A DNA stretch of 64,000 nt from DAISJI01 sp964559835. Lineage in GTDB: Bacteria; Acidobacteriota; Terriglobia; Terriglobales; Acidobacteriaceae. The notes below the pieces were generated by a model. The model was not told the origin of the DNA. It did not search any database and saw only the letters and a program-made list of their open reading frames with translations. How positions within the stretch are numbered: the stretch's first letter is position 1; every line of letters begins with the position of its first letter. The position numbers and the translations under genes were made by a program. Below, piece by piece: positions 17,314 through 25,622 of the stretch. The stretch is taken from positions 1-64,000 of the forward strand of contig CAZLJE010000010.1 in assembly GCA_964559835.1 (NCBI GenBank), read 5' to 3'.

Positions 17314-18144
17314 CTACGCGATGTATTCCCGGATGTACTCGTCGTGGGAATTCGCCAATTCGGGCGCGTTGCCGTCGAAGATGACCTTACCATCCTTCAG
17401 AATGACGAACGTGGTCTCCAGGTTCACCTTGGGCTCACCATGCGCACCCACGAGCGGCTTCATCTGGTTGGCGGTGGTGTCGTAGTAGTGGGTCGCCATG
17501 GTAAACGCGTCTTGCAGACGGTGGGTCACCATGAGTGCGCTGGTATGATAGACGTCGCGCTGCTTCACGATGAGTTCGACGATGGTGGTCGAGGTCACCG
17601 GGTCCAGCCCGCCGGTCGGCGAATCGTAGAGCAGGACTTCCGGCTGGGTGATGATGGCGCGAGCGATAGCCACGCGACGTCTCATGCCGCCGGATAATTC
17701 GGCGGGGAACAGGTCGACTGTGTGCTCCAGTTCGACGAACCGCAGAGACTCGCGCACGCGCCGCTCGATCTCGTCCTCGGGCACGTGCTCCTCTTGCAGG
17801 CGGAACGATACGTTCTCGCGCACCGTGAGCGAATCGAACAGCGCGCTTTCCTGGAAGACCATGCCCATGCGCCGGCGAAGTTCGAACAGGTCTTCCTCTT
17901 TCATCGCGGTGACATCTTCCCCCAGCACCCAGATGTGGCCGCGGTCGGGTTTCAGAAGTCCGAGTGCGAGCTTCAGCAGCAGACTTTTGCCTGAACCTGC
18001 GACGCCGAGCAACATCTTGGTCTCGCCCTTGTGTAGCGCGAAGCTGACGCCGTCGAGCACTACGAGTTCGTCGAAAGCGATGGCCACGTCTTCATAGACG
18101 ATGATGCGGCGCTCGGGATCGTCGGGTGCGGTGGGTATGGCCAT
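17314..18144 (-). CDS. mlaF: Phospholipid ABC transporter ATP-binding protein MlaF
   Basis: 276 residues. The ABC ATPase energises retrograde lipid transport between outer and inner membrane with MlaE. Walker A GVAGSGKS at 47-54, signature ELSGGMRRR (about 148), and a degenerate Walker B end VLLYDSPTGGLDPVT, typical of the MCE-type ATPases (S replacing E before PTGGLD). The ATG overlaps the TGA of mlaE by one base (TGATG), so the two are translationally coupled. No MlaD/MCE substrate-binding gene or MlaA/B/C gene is adjacent. Confidence 0.9.
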   Translation of the reverse strand: MAIPTAPDDPERRIIVYEDVAIAFDELVVLDGVSFALHKGETKMLLGVAGSGKSLLLKLALGLLKPDRGHIWVLGEDVTAMKEEDLFELRRRMGMVFQESALFDSLTVRENVSFRLQEEHVPEDEIERRVRESLRFVELEHTVDLFPAELSGGMRRRVAIARAIITQPEVLLYDSPTGGLDPVTSTTIVELIVKQRDVYHTSALMVTHRLQDAFTMATHYYDTTANQMKPLVGAHGEPKVNLETTFVILKDGKVIFDGNAPELANSHDEYIREYIA

Positions 18145-18926
18145 CAGTGCATGCCGAAGATGGTGAGGAGCAGACGGGTGTAGAAGGCGTCCACCATCAG
18201 GATGATGACCGACGCGGCCACCACGGCCTGCGTGGTTGCGCGGCCGACACCCTGCGTCCCGCCGTGCGCCGTCAATCCGTAATAGCAGCCGACCGTCGAA
18301 AGAATAAAGCCGAAGAGCAAAGGCTTCGTCAGCCCCATGAAGACGTCGGCGTACACCAGCGTCTGGTAGGCGGAATTCCAGTACTGGTAGCTGTCGAGGC
18401 CGAGGATGAAGTACGCGATCAGGAATCCTCCGGCCAGTCCCACCAGGTCGGAGATAATGGTCAGGAAAAACAGCATCACCGTGCTCGCGATCACGCGCGG
18501 CGTTACGAGCTTCTTGGTTGGATCCGTGCCGAGCGCGCGCATGGCGTCGATCTGCTCGGTGACCTTCATGGAGCCCAACTCTGAGGCCATGCCGGAAGCA
18601 TTACGGCCAGCTACCATCAGGCTGGTCAGCACCGGGCCGAGTTCGCGCACCATGGACAACGAGACCAGTTGCCCCGTCATGGTCAGCGCGCCAAAGCGGG
18701 CCAGCGAATTCGCGCTCTGCAGCGCCAGCACGATGCCGGTGAACATGCCGGTCAGCACCACCACCGGGACCGACCCGACTCCGATCATGTCCATCTGCTG
18801 GAGCGTGTCGCTCAGGTAGCGCGGCTGGGAAAAGACGTTTGCGATCGAGCGTATCGCGAGCAACGTGTATTCCTGTACCGTCGCGACACTCTGCTTCGCA
18901 TAGTCAACCGGGGAGACGAGTTCCAT
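18144..18926 (-). CDS. mlaE: Phospholipid ABC transporter permease MlaE
   Basis: 260 residues, five to six transmembrane segments. The conserved MlaE signature is present (VPVVVLTGMFTGIVLALQSA, VRELGPVLTSLMVAGRNASG, MASELGSMKVTEQIDAMRAL, KKLVTPRVIAS). It forms the membrane core of the lipid transporter with MlaF. The start at 18926 has only a weak ribosome-binding site. The upstream 60 bp separate it from hicA on the same strand. Confidence 0.9.
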   Translation of the reverse strand: MELVSPVDYAKQSVATVQEYTLLAIRSIANVFSQPRYLSDTLQQMDMIGVGSVPVVVLTGMFTGIVLALQSANSLARFGALTMTGQLVSLSMVRELGPVLTSLMVAGRNASGMASELGSMKVTEQIDAMRALGTDPTKKLVTPRVIASTVMLFFLTIISDLVGLAGGFLIAYFILGLDSYQYWNSAYQTLVYADVFMGLTKPLLFGFILSTVGCYYGLTAHGGTQGVGRATTQAVVAASVIILMVDAFYTRLLLTIFGMH

Positions 18927-18985
18927 TGGATGGCGAATATAACAGTTGCCAGGAGCTAGTTGCTAGTGGGGAGTTACGAAGAGAA

Positions 18986-19210
18986 TCATCCCCGGCGCAG
19001 TTCGGACGTGAACTCGTCAGGTGACATTGCGATGTCGCGAAGGATGCCCCGAAGCAACGGACGGCCTATGTCTCGGCCGGAGTGAAAGGGCACGGTCGTG
19101 GTCCGCCCATCCGGATGGCGGTAAAAGACGTGACTACCCTTTTGACGAACCGCTTCAAAACCGATGCGACGTAGAATCCGATCCAGAGTCTTGGCCGATA
19201 CGACCGGCAA
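18986..19210 (-). CDS. hicA: HicA-type mRNA interferase toxin
   Basis: 74 residues with the double-stranded-RNA-binding-like fold of HicA: GFEAVRQKGSHVFYRHPDGR carries the catalytic His (GSH), then TTTVPFHSGRDIGRPLLRGI. Acts as a translation-independent mRNA endonuclease in the type II HicAB system. It starts with TTG at 19210, five bases after the stop of hicB, so it is translated with the antitoxin; the start has no good ribosome-binding site of its own. Order is hicB-hicA. Confidence 0.85.
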   Translation of the reverse strand: MPVVSAKTLDRILRRIGFEAVRQKGSHVFYRHPDGRTTTVPFHSGRDIGRPLLRGILRDIAMSPDEFTSELRRG

Positions 19211-19215
19211 ACCGG

Positions 19216-19434
19216 TCAGACAGCCACCTCGATCTGCTGAACGCCGACAAACTGCGGGAGTTCTTCGACCTTGCCTTTGTACTCCTCAAGGCAGAGCTCC
19301 AGCACTTCCTTGAGATTGTCGCGCAACTCATCGAGGGTACTACCTTGCGTATGTGCACCCGGTATTCCGGGAACGATCCCGACGTACAGCTTTGTCGCGG
19401 GATCAAACTCGACGTAGGCAGTGAAAGTCTTCAC
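19216..19434 (-). CDS. hicB: HicB-type antitoxin
   Basis: 72 residues with the partial RNase H-like HicB fold (FTAYVEFDPATKLYVGIVPG, TQGSTLDELRDNLKEVLELC). It is short, lacking an obvious C-terminal DNA-binding domain, so autoregulation through a separate HTH is not expected. It starts 9 bp downstream of the stop of the sigma-54 response regulator and may share its transcript. It forms a toxin-antitoxin pair with the following hicA. Confidence 0.85.
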   Translation of the reverse strand: MKTFTAYVEFDPATKLYVGIVPGIPGAHTQGSTLDELRDNLKEVLELCLEEYKGKVEELPQFVGVQQIEVAV

Positions 19435-19443
19435 GACGATATT

Positions 19444-20877
19444 CTAGTCCCGTGCCTTTTTCCGGATCTCGATATTCAGCCGCTTGATCTTCTGGTTCAG
19501 CGTCGAGAGCGGAACGTGGAAACGCTCGGCCGCGTCGGTCTGGTTCCAGTTGCACTTCTCGAGCATGTCGGTAATGATCCGCCGCTCGCATTCTTCCATG
19601 ATCTCGAACAGCGAGGCATCGGCGCGGTGCTCCAGCACGTTGAGTGCGCTGCCGCGTCCGGAGATGTGGTCGGGCAGCAGGTCGATCGTGATCACCGGGC
19701 CGGTGGAGAGCACCACTGCGCGCTCGATGACGTTCTCCAATTCGCGGACATTCCCGGGCCACGCGTACTCCATGAGGCAGCGCAATGCCTCGGGTGCAAT
19801 CTGGCATACCGGGCGTTCATTCTCCTCGGCAAATTTCTTGATGAAGAAATCCACCAGCAGGGGAATGTCTTCGCGGCGGGCACGCAGCGGCGGCAGGTCC
19901 ACGGTGATGACGTTCAGACGGTAGAACAGGTCCTCGCGGAAGCGGCCTTCCTTCGACATCTGCTTCAGGTCGACGTTTGTAGCGGCGATGATGCGGACGT
20001 CGGCCTGCAACTCCTGCACACCGCCCAGGTGCATGAACTTGCGGTCCTGCAGGACGCGCAGGATCTTGGCCTGCGTTTCCATGCTCATGGTGCCGATCTC
20101 GTCCAGGAACAGCGTGCCGCGATCGGCGATCTCGAACAGCCCCTTCTTCGACGCCACCGCGCTGGTAAAAGCTCCCTTGACGTGCCCGAACAGCGTCGAT
20201 TCAAGCAGGTCAGCGGGCATCGATCCCGTATTCACCGGCACGAACGGACGGTCCTTGCGCGGCGAGTTCATGTGGATCGCCTTGGCGATAAGCTCCTTGC
20301 CCGTACCGCTCTCGCCTTGCAGCAATACCGTCGAGCGGCTGGGCGCGACCTGTGCCACCAGGTCGAAGATGCGGAGCATGGCATCGCCCTTGCCGACAAT
20401 GTGCTCGAAGTTGTAGCGCTGCTTCAACGCGCGCTTGAGTTGGACGTTCTCTTCCTCGGCGCGCTTGCGTCCCACGATGGCCCTTACATCTGCCAGCAGC
20501 TTTTCATTGTCCCACGGCTTCTGGACGAAGTTCGATGCCCCCGACTGCATCGCCGTCACCGCATTTTCGACAGTACCGTACGCCGTGATCATGATGACCG
20601 GCAGCATCGGGTCGCGATCGCGAATGTCGCGCAGGATCTCCATCCCGTTGCGTTCCGGCAGCGCCAGGTCGAGCAGGACCAGGTCCATCGGTTGCTCGGC
20701 GATCTTCGCCAGGCCTTCCTCGCCGGTGTCGGCAGTCTCCACGGTGAAGCTTTCCAGTTCCAATAGCGTTTGCAGCGATTCGCGGATCGAAGCCTCATCG
20801 TCGATGATCAGGACCGTGCCCTGGCCCGACAGCGGTTCCCGGCCCATGCGGCGGGAAATAACTGCAGCTTCTGCCAT
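19444..20877 (-). CDS. NtrC-family sigma-54-dependent response regulator
   Basis: 477 residues: receiver domain (20-135; acidic pair in LIIDDEAS, phospho-acceptor Asp70 in LVLLDLALPERNG, Lys120), AAA+ domain (about 155-390; Walker A GESGTGKE at 188-195) and a Fis-type HTH at the C terminus (WNQTDAAERFHVPLSTLNQK). The sigma-54 contact loop reads GAFTSA (235-240) instead of GAFTGA. The start is the ATG at 20877, preceded by GGAG, rather than an upstream ATG. It lies directly downstream of a sensor kinase gene on the same strand, its likely partner. Confidence 0.92.
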   Translation of the reverse strand: MAEAAVISRRMGREPLSGQGTVLIIDDEASIRESLQTLLELESFTVETADTGEEGLAKIAEQPMDLVLLDLALPERNGMEILRDIRDRDPMLPVIMITAYGTVENAVTAMQSGASNFVQKPWDNEKLLADVRAIVGRKRAEEENVQLKRALKQRYNFEHIVGKGDAMLRIFDLVAQVAPSRSTVLLQGESGTGKELIAKAIHMNSPRKDRPFVPVNTGSMPADLLESTLFGHVKGAFTSAVASKKGLFEIADRGTLFLDEIGTMSMETQAKILRVLQDRKFMHLGGVQELQADVRIIAATNVDLKQMSKEGRFREDLFYRLNVITVDLPPLRARREDIPLLVDFFIKKFAEENERPVCQIAPEALRCLMEYAWPGNVRELENVIERAVVLSTGPVITIDLLPDHISGRGSALNVLEHRADASLFEIMEECERRIITDMLEKCNWNQTDAAERFHVPLSTLNQKIKRLNIEIRKKARD

Positions 20878-20903
20878 GCTCGTAGCTCCATCTCTTCTTT
20901 CAG

Positions 20904-20932
20904 CCCACCGTTGCAAAACCAGTCACGGTGGG
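20904..20932. repeat. Hairpin between sensor kinase and regulator genes
   Basis: CCCACCGT pairs with ACGGTGGG across 13 nt, in the 63 bp gap between the kinase stop and the regulator start. It could adjust relative expression by stabilising or terminating the transcript. There is no T run on the coding strand. Confidence 0.5.
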
Positions 20933-20940
20933 GCACCTAG

Positions 20941-23874
20941 TTAAACGTTCACGGCCTTGCGCATCAGCGGGAACTCCAGGAAGAACTTCGTCCCCGCCCC
21001 CAATTCACTGTCGACGCGGATCTTCCCGGCGTGTTCCTGGATGATCCCGTAAGTGACCGACAGCCCCAGGCCTGTGCCCTTACGCCCATCCTTGGGCGCC
21101 GTCTTGGTAGTGAAAAACGGATCGTAAATGCGGTCGATATGTTCCTGCGCGATACCCGACCCGGTATCGGCGACGCACACCTGCACGCCATGGTCTGCGC
21201 GCGTTACCACTGTGAGCGTCCCGCCCTGCGGCATCGCGTCTTTTGCATTCAGGAACAGGTTTAAGAACACCTGCTGCAATTTGCCGGAGTTGCCGTAGAT
21301 CGGCGCCGGGTCCTTCACCATCTCGTCCTGCACCTTGATCTTCGTCACCTTGAACTGGTGCTCCAGCAGGTTCAGCGTGTCGCGGATGACCTTGTTCACG
21401 TCCACTTGCCCGAACTCGGTGCCGCTCGTGCGTGAAAAGTTCAGCAGGTTGTTGACGATCTCCGACGCCCGGAACGTCTGCTTGATGATCTTGTCGAGCA
21501 CTTCGGAATTCTTCTTGTCGCCATTCAACTGCTTCGAGAGCATCTGCGAGTACGACGAGATCACCGCCAGCGGCGTATTGACCTCGTGCGCGACGCCCGC
21601 CGCCAGCAACCCGATCGACGACAGCTTTTCTGCTTGAGACAACTGAGATTCCAGTTCGATGCGCTGGGTGATGTCGTCCACCAACGCCAATCGTCCGATC
21701 ACCGAGAAATCGCGCGTCACCAGCGGCGCCACGGCGATATTCGCGATCCGCGTTTCACCCGACGGTGTTTGCAGCCGGAATTTATAAAGATTGTGAATGC
21801 CCGGCGTATTGCGGAACCGGTAATATTCCTCGGAGAACGCGGCCGGGAAGACATCGCTCAGCTTCTTGCCCACGGCTTCCGAACGCGGCAGCGCGTACGT
21901 GGTCTCCATCTGCGAATTCCAGAACTCGATACGGTCCTGGAGGTCCACGGCGAAAACGCCGACGCTGATCGATTCGACGATGTTCTCGTTGAAATCCTTC
22001 AGGCGCTCGTACTCGGTGACCTTCTGCTCGAGGGACGCGTACAGCCGCGCGTTCTGGATGGCGATGCCGATGTATCCCGCCAGCGCTTCCAGCAACTCGA
22101 CGTCCTCGCTCGACAGGAAATCGCCGTCGCTTGTCTTGCCGAGTCCGAGCACGGCGATCGTGCGCCCTTGTACGGTGCAGGGAATGAAGTAGTTCAGGTC
22201 GAGACGCGCGATGGTCGCCTGCGCGTTCGGCGTCTCACGCACGACGGCGTGCGTGTTGTCGAAGAAGAGGTGCCCGGCCGCGAGTTCCGGACGCGGCTGC
22301 CCGAGGAAGCTGAGGTCGAGTCCGTCGACATCCGACATGCCGAACGACTTCGCCAGGGTGAAGCTGTCGGGCGATTCCGGCTGGCTCAGGAAGATGGCCA
22401 TCCGGTCTACCAGCAGCGTGCGCGAGATGCGGTCGACGATGGAGGTCAGCATCTTGTCGAGATCGAGCTGCGAACTCAGTTCCCGCCCGAACTCGATGAG
22501 CGTCTTGCGGTAGTCGTAACGCTTGCGGTAGAAAACCTTATCCAGCCGGTCCTGGATCCATTTCTTGATCGGCTCGAATAGCAGCGCCGTGACGACGATC
22601 GCGACGATCATTCCCACCGGACCGGCCGCCGGCAGGCGCGCGTGAATGATCTCGGCCGCGATGCCCACCGCCGCAAAGTACACGCCTGCGATCGATGCCG
22701 CGGTCAGCGTGTAGGCCATGCCGCGCTTGAAGATCAGGTCCACGTCCATCAAGCGGTAGCGGAAGATGGCGTAGCCGAACGTCAGCGGGAGGAAGACCAG
22801 CGACAGCACCGAAACCTTCATCATCGGCGTCGACTGCGAGCCCTGCATGAACGGGATGACGTAGAACAGCGTGAACGGCAGTACCGCAAGCAGCGTGCCG
22901 CGCGTGACCCACTTCAACTGCTGCCGCAGGATGGGCGTGGCGGCGCGGCGATACGTGTCCCATAACACCCAGGTGGCGGCCAGGAACATCAGGCCCTGGT
23001 AGAGCATCTCGCCGCGATCGAGATTGAAACGCAGCCGTTCGCTGGGCGCCAGCAGCCGCAGCGCAATGACGTGCGCCGCCAGCAGCGCCGTTCCCGGCAG
23101 GTAGCACAGGTGCACCAGCCATGGACGCTTCTTCACCCAATCCTTCACTTCGGGGAAGGTCAGCACGAAGTGCAGGAACAGCGCCGGCTGCAGCATCTGC
23201 GCGACGACATTGGACCAATACACGATCCAGTCGAACTGGTTCAGCTTGCCGGTGAAGTGGAAGGCGTAAAAGATGTACGAGACGAGGCAGAACAGATAGA
23301 AGTGCGTGGACTTCGGCGCCGTCCAGCGTCGCAGCAGCACGTACATCCCGATCCCGAGATAGATGAGAGCGATGAAGCGCAGCCCGACGAACAGGGACTT
23401 GTCGAACGGCACGAGGATGAGTGGTACCTGGACGACTACGCCGTTGCGAACCAGGCTGTACGTTGCCTTCGACCAAGTTCCGGTGCGGTAGCGCTGCCGC
23501 GTAGCTTCCGCCGTGTTGGCAATGCCGCGTTCGTTGATGGCCGTCAGGACATCGCCGGGCTTGACGCCGGCCTTTGCCGCCGGCCCGTTCGCTTCCACGC
23601 GCTCCGCCGTGACCTGCCCGTTGTGCTCGACCCACCAGACGCCGTCGGTCGGTATTTCGAACTGCCGCTCTTTTTGGAAGTTGATGACACCGAATACGCC
23701 GGCGGCGATGGTGAACGCAGCCAGCACAACGGCTACAAAGCGGATTTGAAAGTCGCGGGCCACAGTTGCAGAGGAGTAGCGGCTAGGAGGCGCCGTTTGG
23801 CTCTTCAGGCTACGAGAATGCAACTCTGCTGCCAACGCTCTTAAATCCCACAGACGCGCATGTATTGCGGTCAC
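20941..23874 (-). CDS. Polytopic sensor histidine kinase with PDZ, GAF and PAS domains
   Basis: 977 residues. An N-terminal membrane anchor (FVAVVLAAFTIAAGVFGVIN) leads to a PDZ domain (about 78-150, GPAAKAGVKPGDVLTAINER), then about nine transmembrane segments (about 160-450), a GAF domain (about 465-615), a PAS domain (about 635-745), HisKA with phospho-acceptor His763 (GVAHEVNTPLAV) and an HATPase (NLFLNAKDAM, ADTGSGIA, KGTGLGLS). The exact start is uncertain: ATG 23874 and GTG 23763 both lack a strong ribosome-binding site, and the first 37 residues look non-membrane. Pairs with the NtrC-type regulator downstream. The signal may be membrane- or PDZ-ligand-related. Confidence 0.88.
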   Translation of the reverse strand: MTAIHARLWDLRALAAELHSRSLKSQTAPPSRYSSATVARDFQIRFVAVVLAAFTIAAGVFGVINFQKERQFEIPTDGVWWVEHNGQVTAERVEANGPAAKAGVKPGDVLTAINERGIANTAEATRQRYRTGTWSKATYSLVRNGVVVQVPLILVPFDKSLFVGLRFIALIYLGIGMYVLLRRWTAPKSTHFYLFCLVSYIFYAFHFTGKLNQFDWIVYWSNVVAQMLQPALFLHFVLTFPEVKDWVKKRPWLVHLCYLPGTALLAAHVIALRLLAPSERLRFNLDRGEMLYQGLMFLAATWVLWDTYRRAATPILRQQLKWVTRGTLLAVLPFTLFYVIPFMQGSQSTPMMKVSVLSLVFLPLTFGYAIFRYRLMDVDLIFKRGMAYTLTAASIAGVYFAAVGIAAEIIHARLPAAGPVGMIVAIVVTALLFEPIKKWIQDRLDKVFYRKRYDYRKTLIEFGRELSSQLDLDKMLTSIVDRISRTLLVDRMAIFLSQPESPDSFTLAKSFGMSDVDGLDLSFLGQPRPELAAGHLFFDNTHAVVRETPNAQATIARLDLNYFIPCTVQGRTIAVLGLGKTSDGDFLSSEDVELLEALAGYIGIAIQNARLYASLEQKVTEYERLKDFNENIVESISVGVFAVDLQDRIEFWNSQMETTYALPRSEAVGKKLSDVFPAAFSEEYYRFRNTPGIHNLYKFRLQTPSGETRIANIAVAPLVTRDFSVIGRLALVDDITQRIELESQLSQAEKLSSIGLLAAGVAHEVNTPLAVISSYSQMLSKQLNGDKKNSEVLDKIIKQTFRASEIVNNLLNFSRTSGTEFGQVDVNKVIRDTLNLLEHQFKVTKIKVQDEMVKDPAPIYGNSGKLQQVFLNLFLNAKDAMPQGGTLTVVTRADHGVQVCVADTGSGIAQEHIDRIYDPFFTTKTAPKDGRKGTGLGLSVTYGIIQEHAGKIRVDSELGAGTKFFLEFPLMRKAVNV

Positions 23875-24048
23875 ATAGAGTTACAGAATGATAGCAGGAT
23901 TGTAGCGGAAAATATACTGAAAATGGGAAGTGGCTGTGAGAAATGGGAATTCTTTCGTCGTGCCGATATTTTAATCGGGAAGGTGAGCTGCCCGCCACAA
24001 ATTTGGTTGTAGCCTTTACAATTGCCCACCATCCGAGGCTCAATCGAA

Positions 24049-25440
24049 ATGTCGATGAACTCCCTTCTCTTTGTCCTTGTGTGTCTGGGCGCAGCCGCGG
24101 CTCAGACGACGATGCCGCCCGAACGTGACAAACAGCTTGCCCACGATATTTACAAAGAGATGGTCGAGATCAAGTCCGGATACACGACCGGCTCGACCAC
24201 GCCCGTCGCGGAGGCCGCAGCACGCCGTCTGCGTGAGGCCGGCTTTCCCGAGTCCGACATCTTTGTAGGCGGCGCCATCCCGACCAAGGGCAACCTGGTC
24301 GTGCGGTACCACGGCACCGGCCAGAAGAAGCCGCTGCTCCTGCTTGCGCACGAGGACGTCGTCGAAGCCAAGCGCGAAGACTGGACCATGGACCCCTTCC
24401 AATTCATCGAGAAGGACGGCTACTTCTACGGCCGCGGCACCGGCGATGACAAGGCGCAGGCGGCCGTCTGGATCGCTAACCTCATCCGCTACAAGCGCGA
24501 GGGATTCAAGCCGAATTGCGACATCATCGTCGCCCTCACCGCCGATGAAGAGGGAGGCGGCCCTTACAGCGGTGTCCAGTGGCTGCTCAAGAACCACCGC
24601 GACCTGATCGACGCCGAGTACGCCCTCAACGAAGGTGGCTGGGGCGAATCCATTGCCGGCCGCAGGATCTCCAATGACGTGCAGGTCAGCGAAAAGTACG
24701 TCATCAACTTCCGCCTCGAGGTCCGCAACAAGGGCGGACACAGCTCTCTCCCGGTGCCCGACAACGCCATCTATCACCTCGCCGGCGCGCTGGACCGCCT
24801 CTCGAAGTTCGGTTTCCCGCTGAAGACCAACGACGTTAGCCGTGCGTACTTCCGCGCCATGTCGAAGATCGCAGAGCCAGCCGTGCGCGAGGACCTCGCC
24901 AAAGCCGCCGAAGGCTCACAAGACGCCATGCAGCGGCTGGCGCAGCACAGCACGCCCTGGAACGCGACGCTGCGGACGACCTGCGTCGCGACGGAGATCG
25001 AGGGCGGCCACGCCAAAAACGCGCTGCCGCAACTGGCCGCCGCCAACGTGAATTGCCGCGTGCTGCCGGAGGATTCGCCGGATTACGTCAAGGCCGCGCT
25101 CCAGAAGGTCATCGCCGACGACCAGGTGGCGCTCACGGTGGACGGCGACGTCCAGCAGGGCCCGCCCTCTCCAATGCGTGACGACGTCATGCAAAGCATC
25201 AGCCGGGTAACGAATGCCATATGGCCGGGCGTGCCGGCTGTACCGATGATGGTGATGGGCGCTACCGACGGTCTCTATCTCCGCCGCGCGGGCATTCCGA
25301 CCTATGGCGTCCAGGGCTTTTTCTTCGACCCTGAGGACATCCGCTTCCACGGCCGCGACGAGCGCATGAAAGTCCAATCCTTCTACGAAGGCGAGACGTT
25401 CCTGTACGAACTCGTGAAGAGTCTGGCGGGAGGGAAGTAG
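24049..25440 (+). CDS. Secreted M20-family metallopeptidase
   Basis: 463 residues from the ATG at 24049. A signal peptide (MSMNSLLFVLVCLGAAAAQ) directs export. The M20 zinc site is visible: HEDVV (LLLLAHEDVVEA), the bridging Asp in YGRGTGDDKAQAA, and the catalytic Glu in TADEEGGGP. A dimerisation domain follows (from about residue 185: NKGGHSSLPVPDNA) and a C-terminal His-bearing segment (RFHGRDERMKV). It probably hydrolyses dipeptides or small peptides in the periplasm. It is divergent from the sensor kinase; no operon partner. Confidence 0.88.
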   Translation: MSMNSLLFVLVCLGAAAAQTTMPPERDKQLAHDIYKEMVEIKSGYTTGSTTPVAEAAARRLREAGFPESDIFVGGAIPTKGNLVVRYHGTGQKKPLLLLAHEDVVEAKREDWTMDPFQFIEKDGYFYGRGTGDDKAQAAVWIANLIRYKREGFKPNCDIIVALTADEEGGGPYSGVQWLLKNHRDLIDAEYALNEGGWGESIAGRRISNDVQVSEKYVINFRLEVRNKGGHSSLPVPDNAIYHLAGALDRLSKFGFPLKTNDVSRAYFRAMSKIAEPAVREDLAKAAEGSQDAMQRLAQHSTPWNATLRTTCVATEIEGGHAKNALPQLAAANVNCRVLPEDSPDYVKAALQKVIADDQVALTVDGDVQQGPPSPMRDDVMQSISRVTNAIWPGVPAVPMMVMGATDGLYLRRAGIPTYGVQGFFFDPEDIRFHGRDERMKVQSFYEGETFLYELVKSLAGGK

Positions 25441-25570
25441 GTCAGCCGTAGTCACGGACCTTTTATCTCCGCGAACTCTCGATCTGTCCAACCCGATTCT
25501 CCCACGCAATTCCAGCGTCCTTCGCAGCGTTATGTCTCAAAACGCGTGTCAAAAATGTGTTTTCTCCTCG

Positions 25571-25588
25571 CATGTTGCATGTGCAACA
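25571..25588. promoter_or_regulatory. Palindromic operator 1 (candidate MarR site)
   Basis: ATGTTGCA-TG-TGCAACAT, a perfect 8 bp inverted repeat with a 2 bp centre, 35 bp upstream of the nitroreductase start. The second gene of the operon encodes a MarR regulator, so autoregulation is inferred. Confidence 0.65.
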
Positions 25589-25593
25589 TAAGT

Positions 25594-25611
25594 TATGTTG
25601 TAATAGCAACA
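25594..25611. promoter_or_regulatory. Palindromic operator 2 (candidate MarR site)
   Basis: ATGTTG-TAATAG-CAACAT, the same half-site as operator 1 with a degenerate centre. The two centres are 23 bp apart, about two helical turns, so two dimers could bind one face of DNA. It ends 12 bp before the ATG of the nitroreductase. Confidence 0.65.
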
Positions 25612-25622
25612 TTGAGGTGGCC

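Noticed and set aside
19021..20766. Long 581-codon frame on the plus strand
   Set aside because: It lies opposite the NtrC-type regulator and hicBA, has His/Arg/Leu-rich composition of an antisense frame and no recognisable domain.
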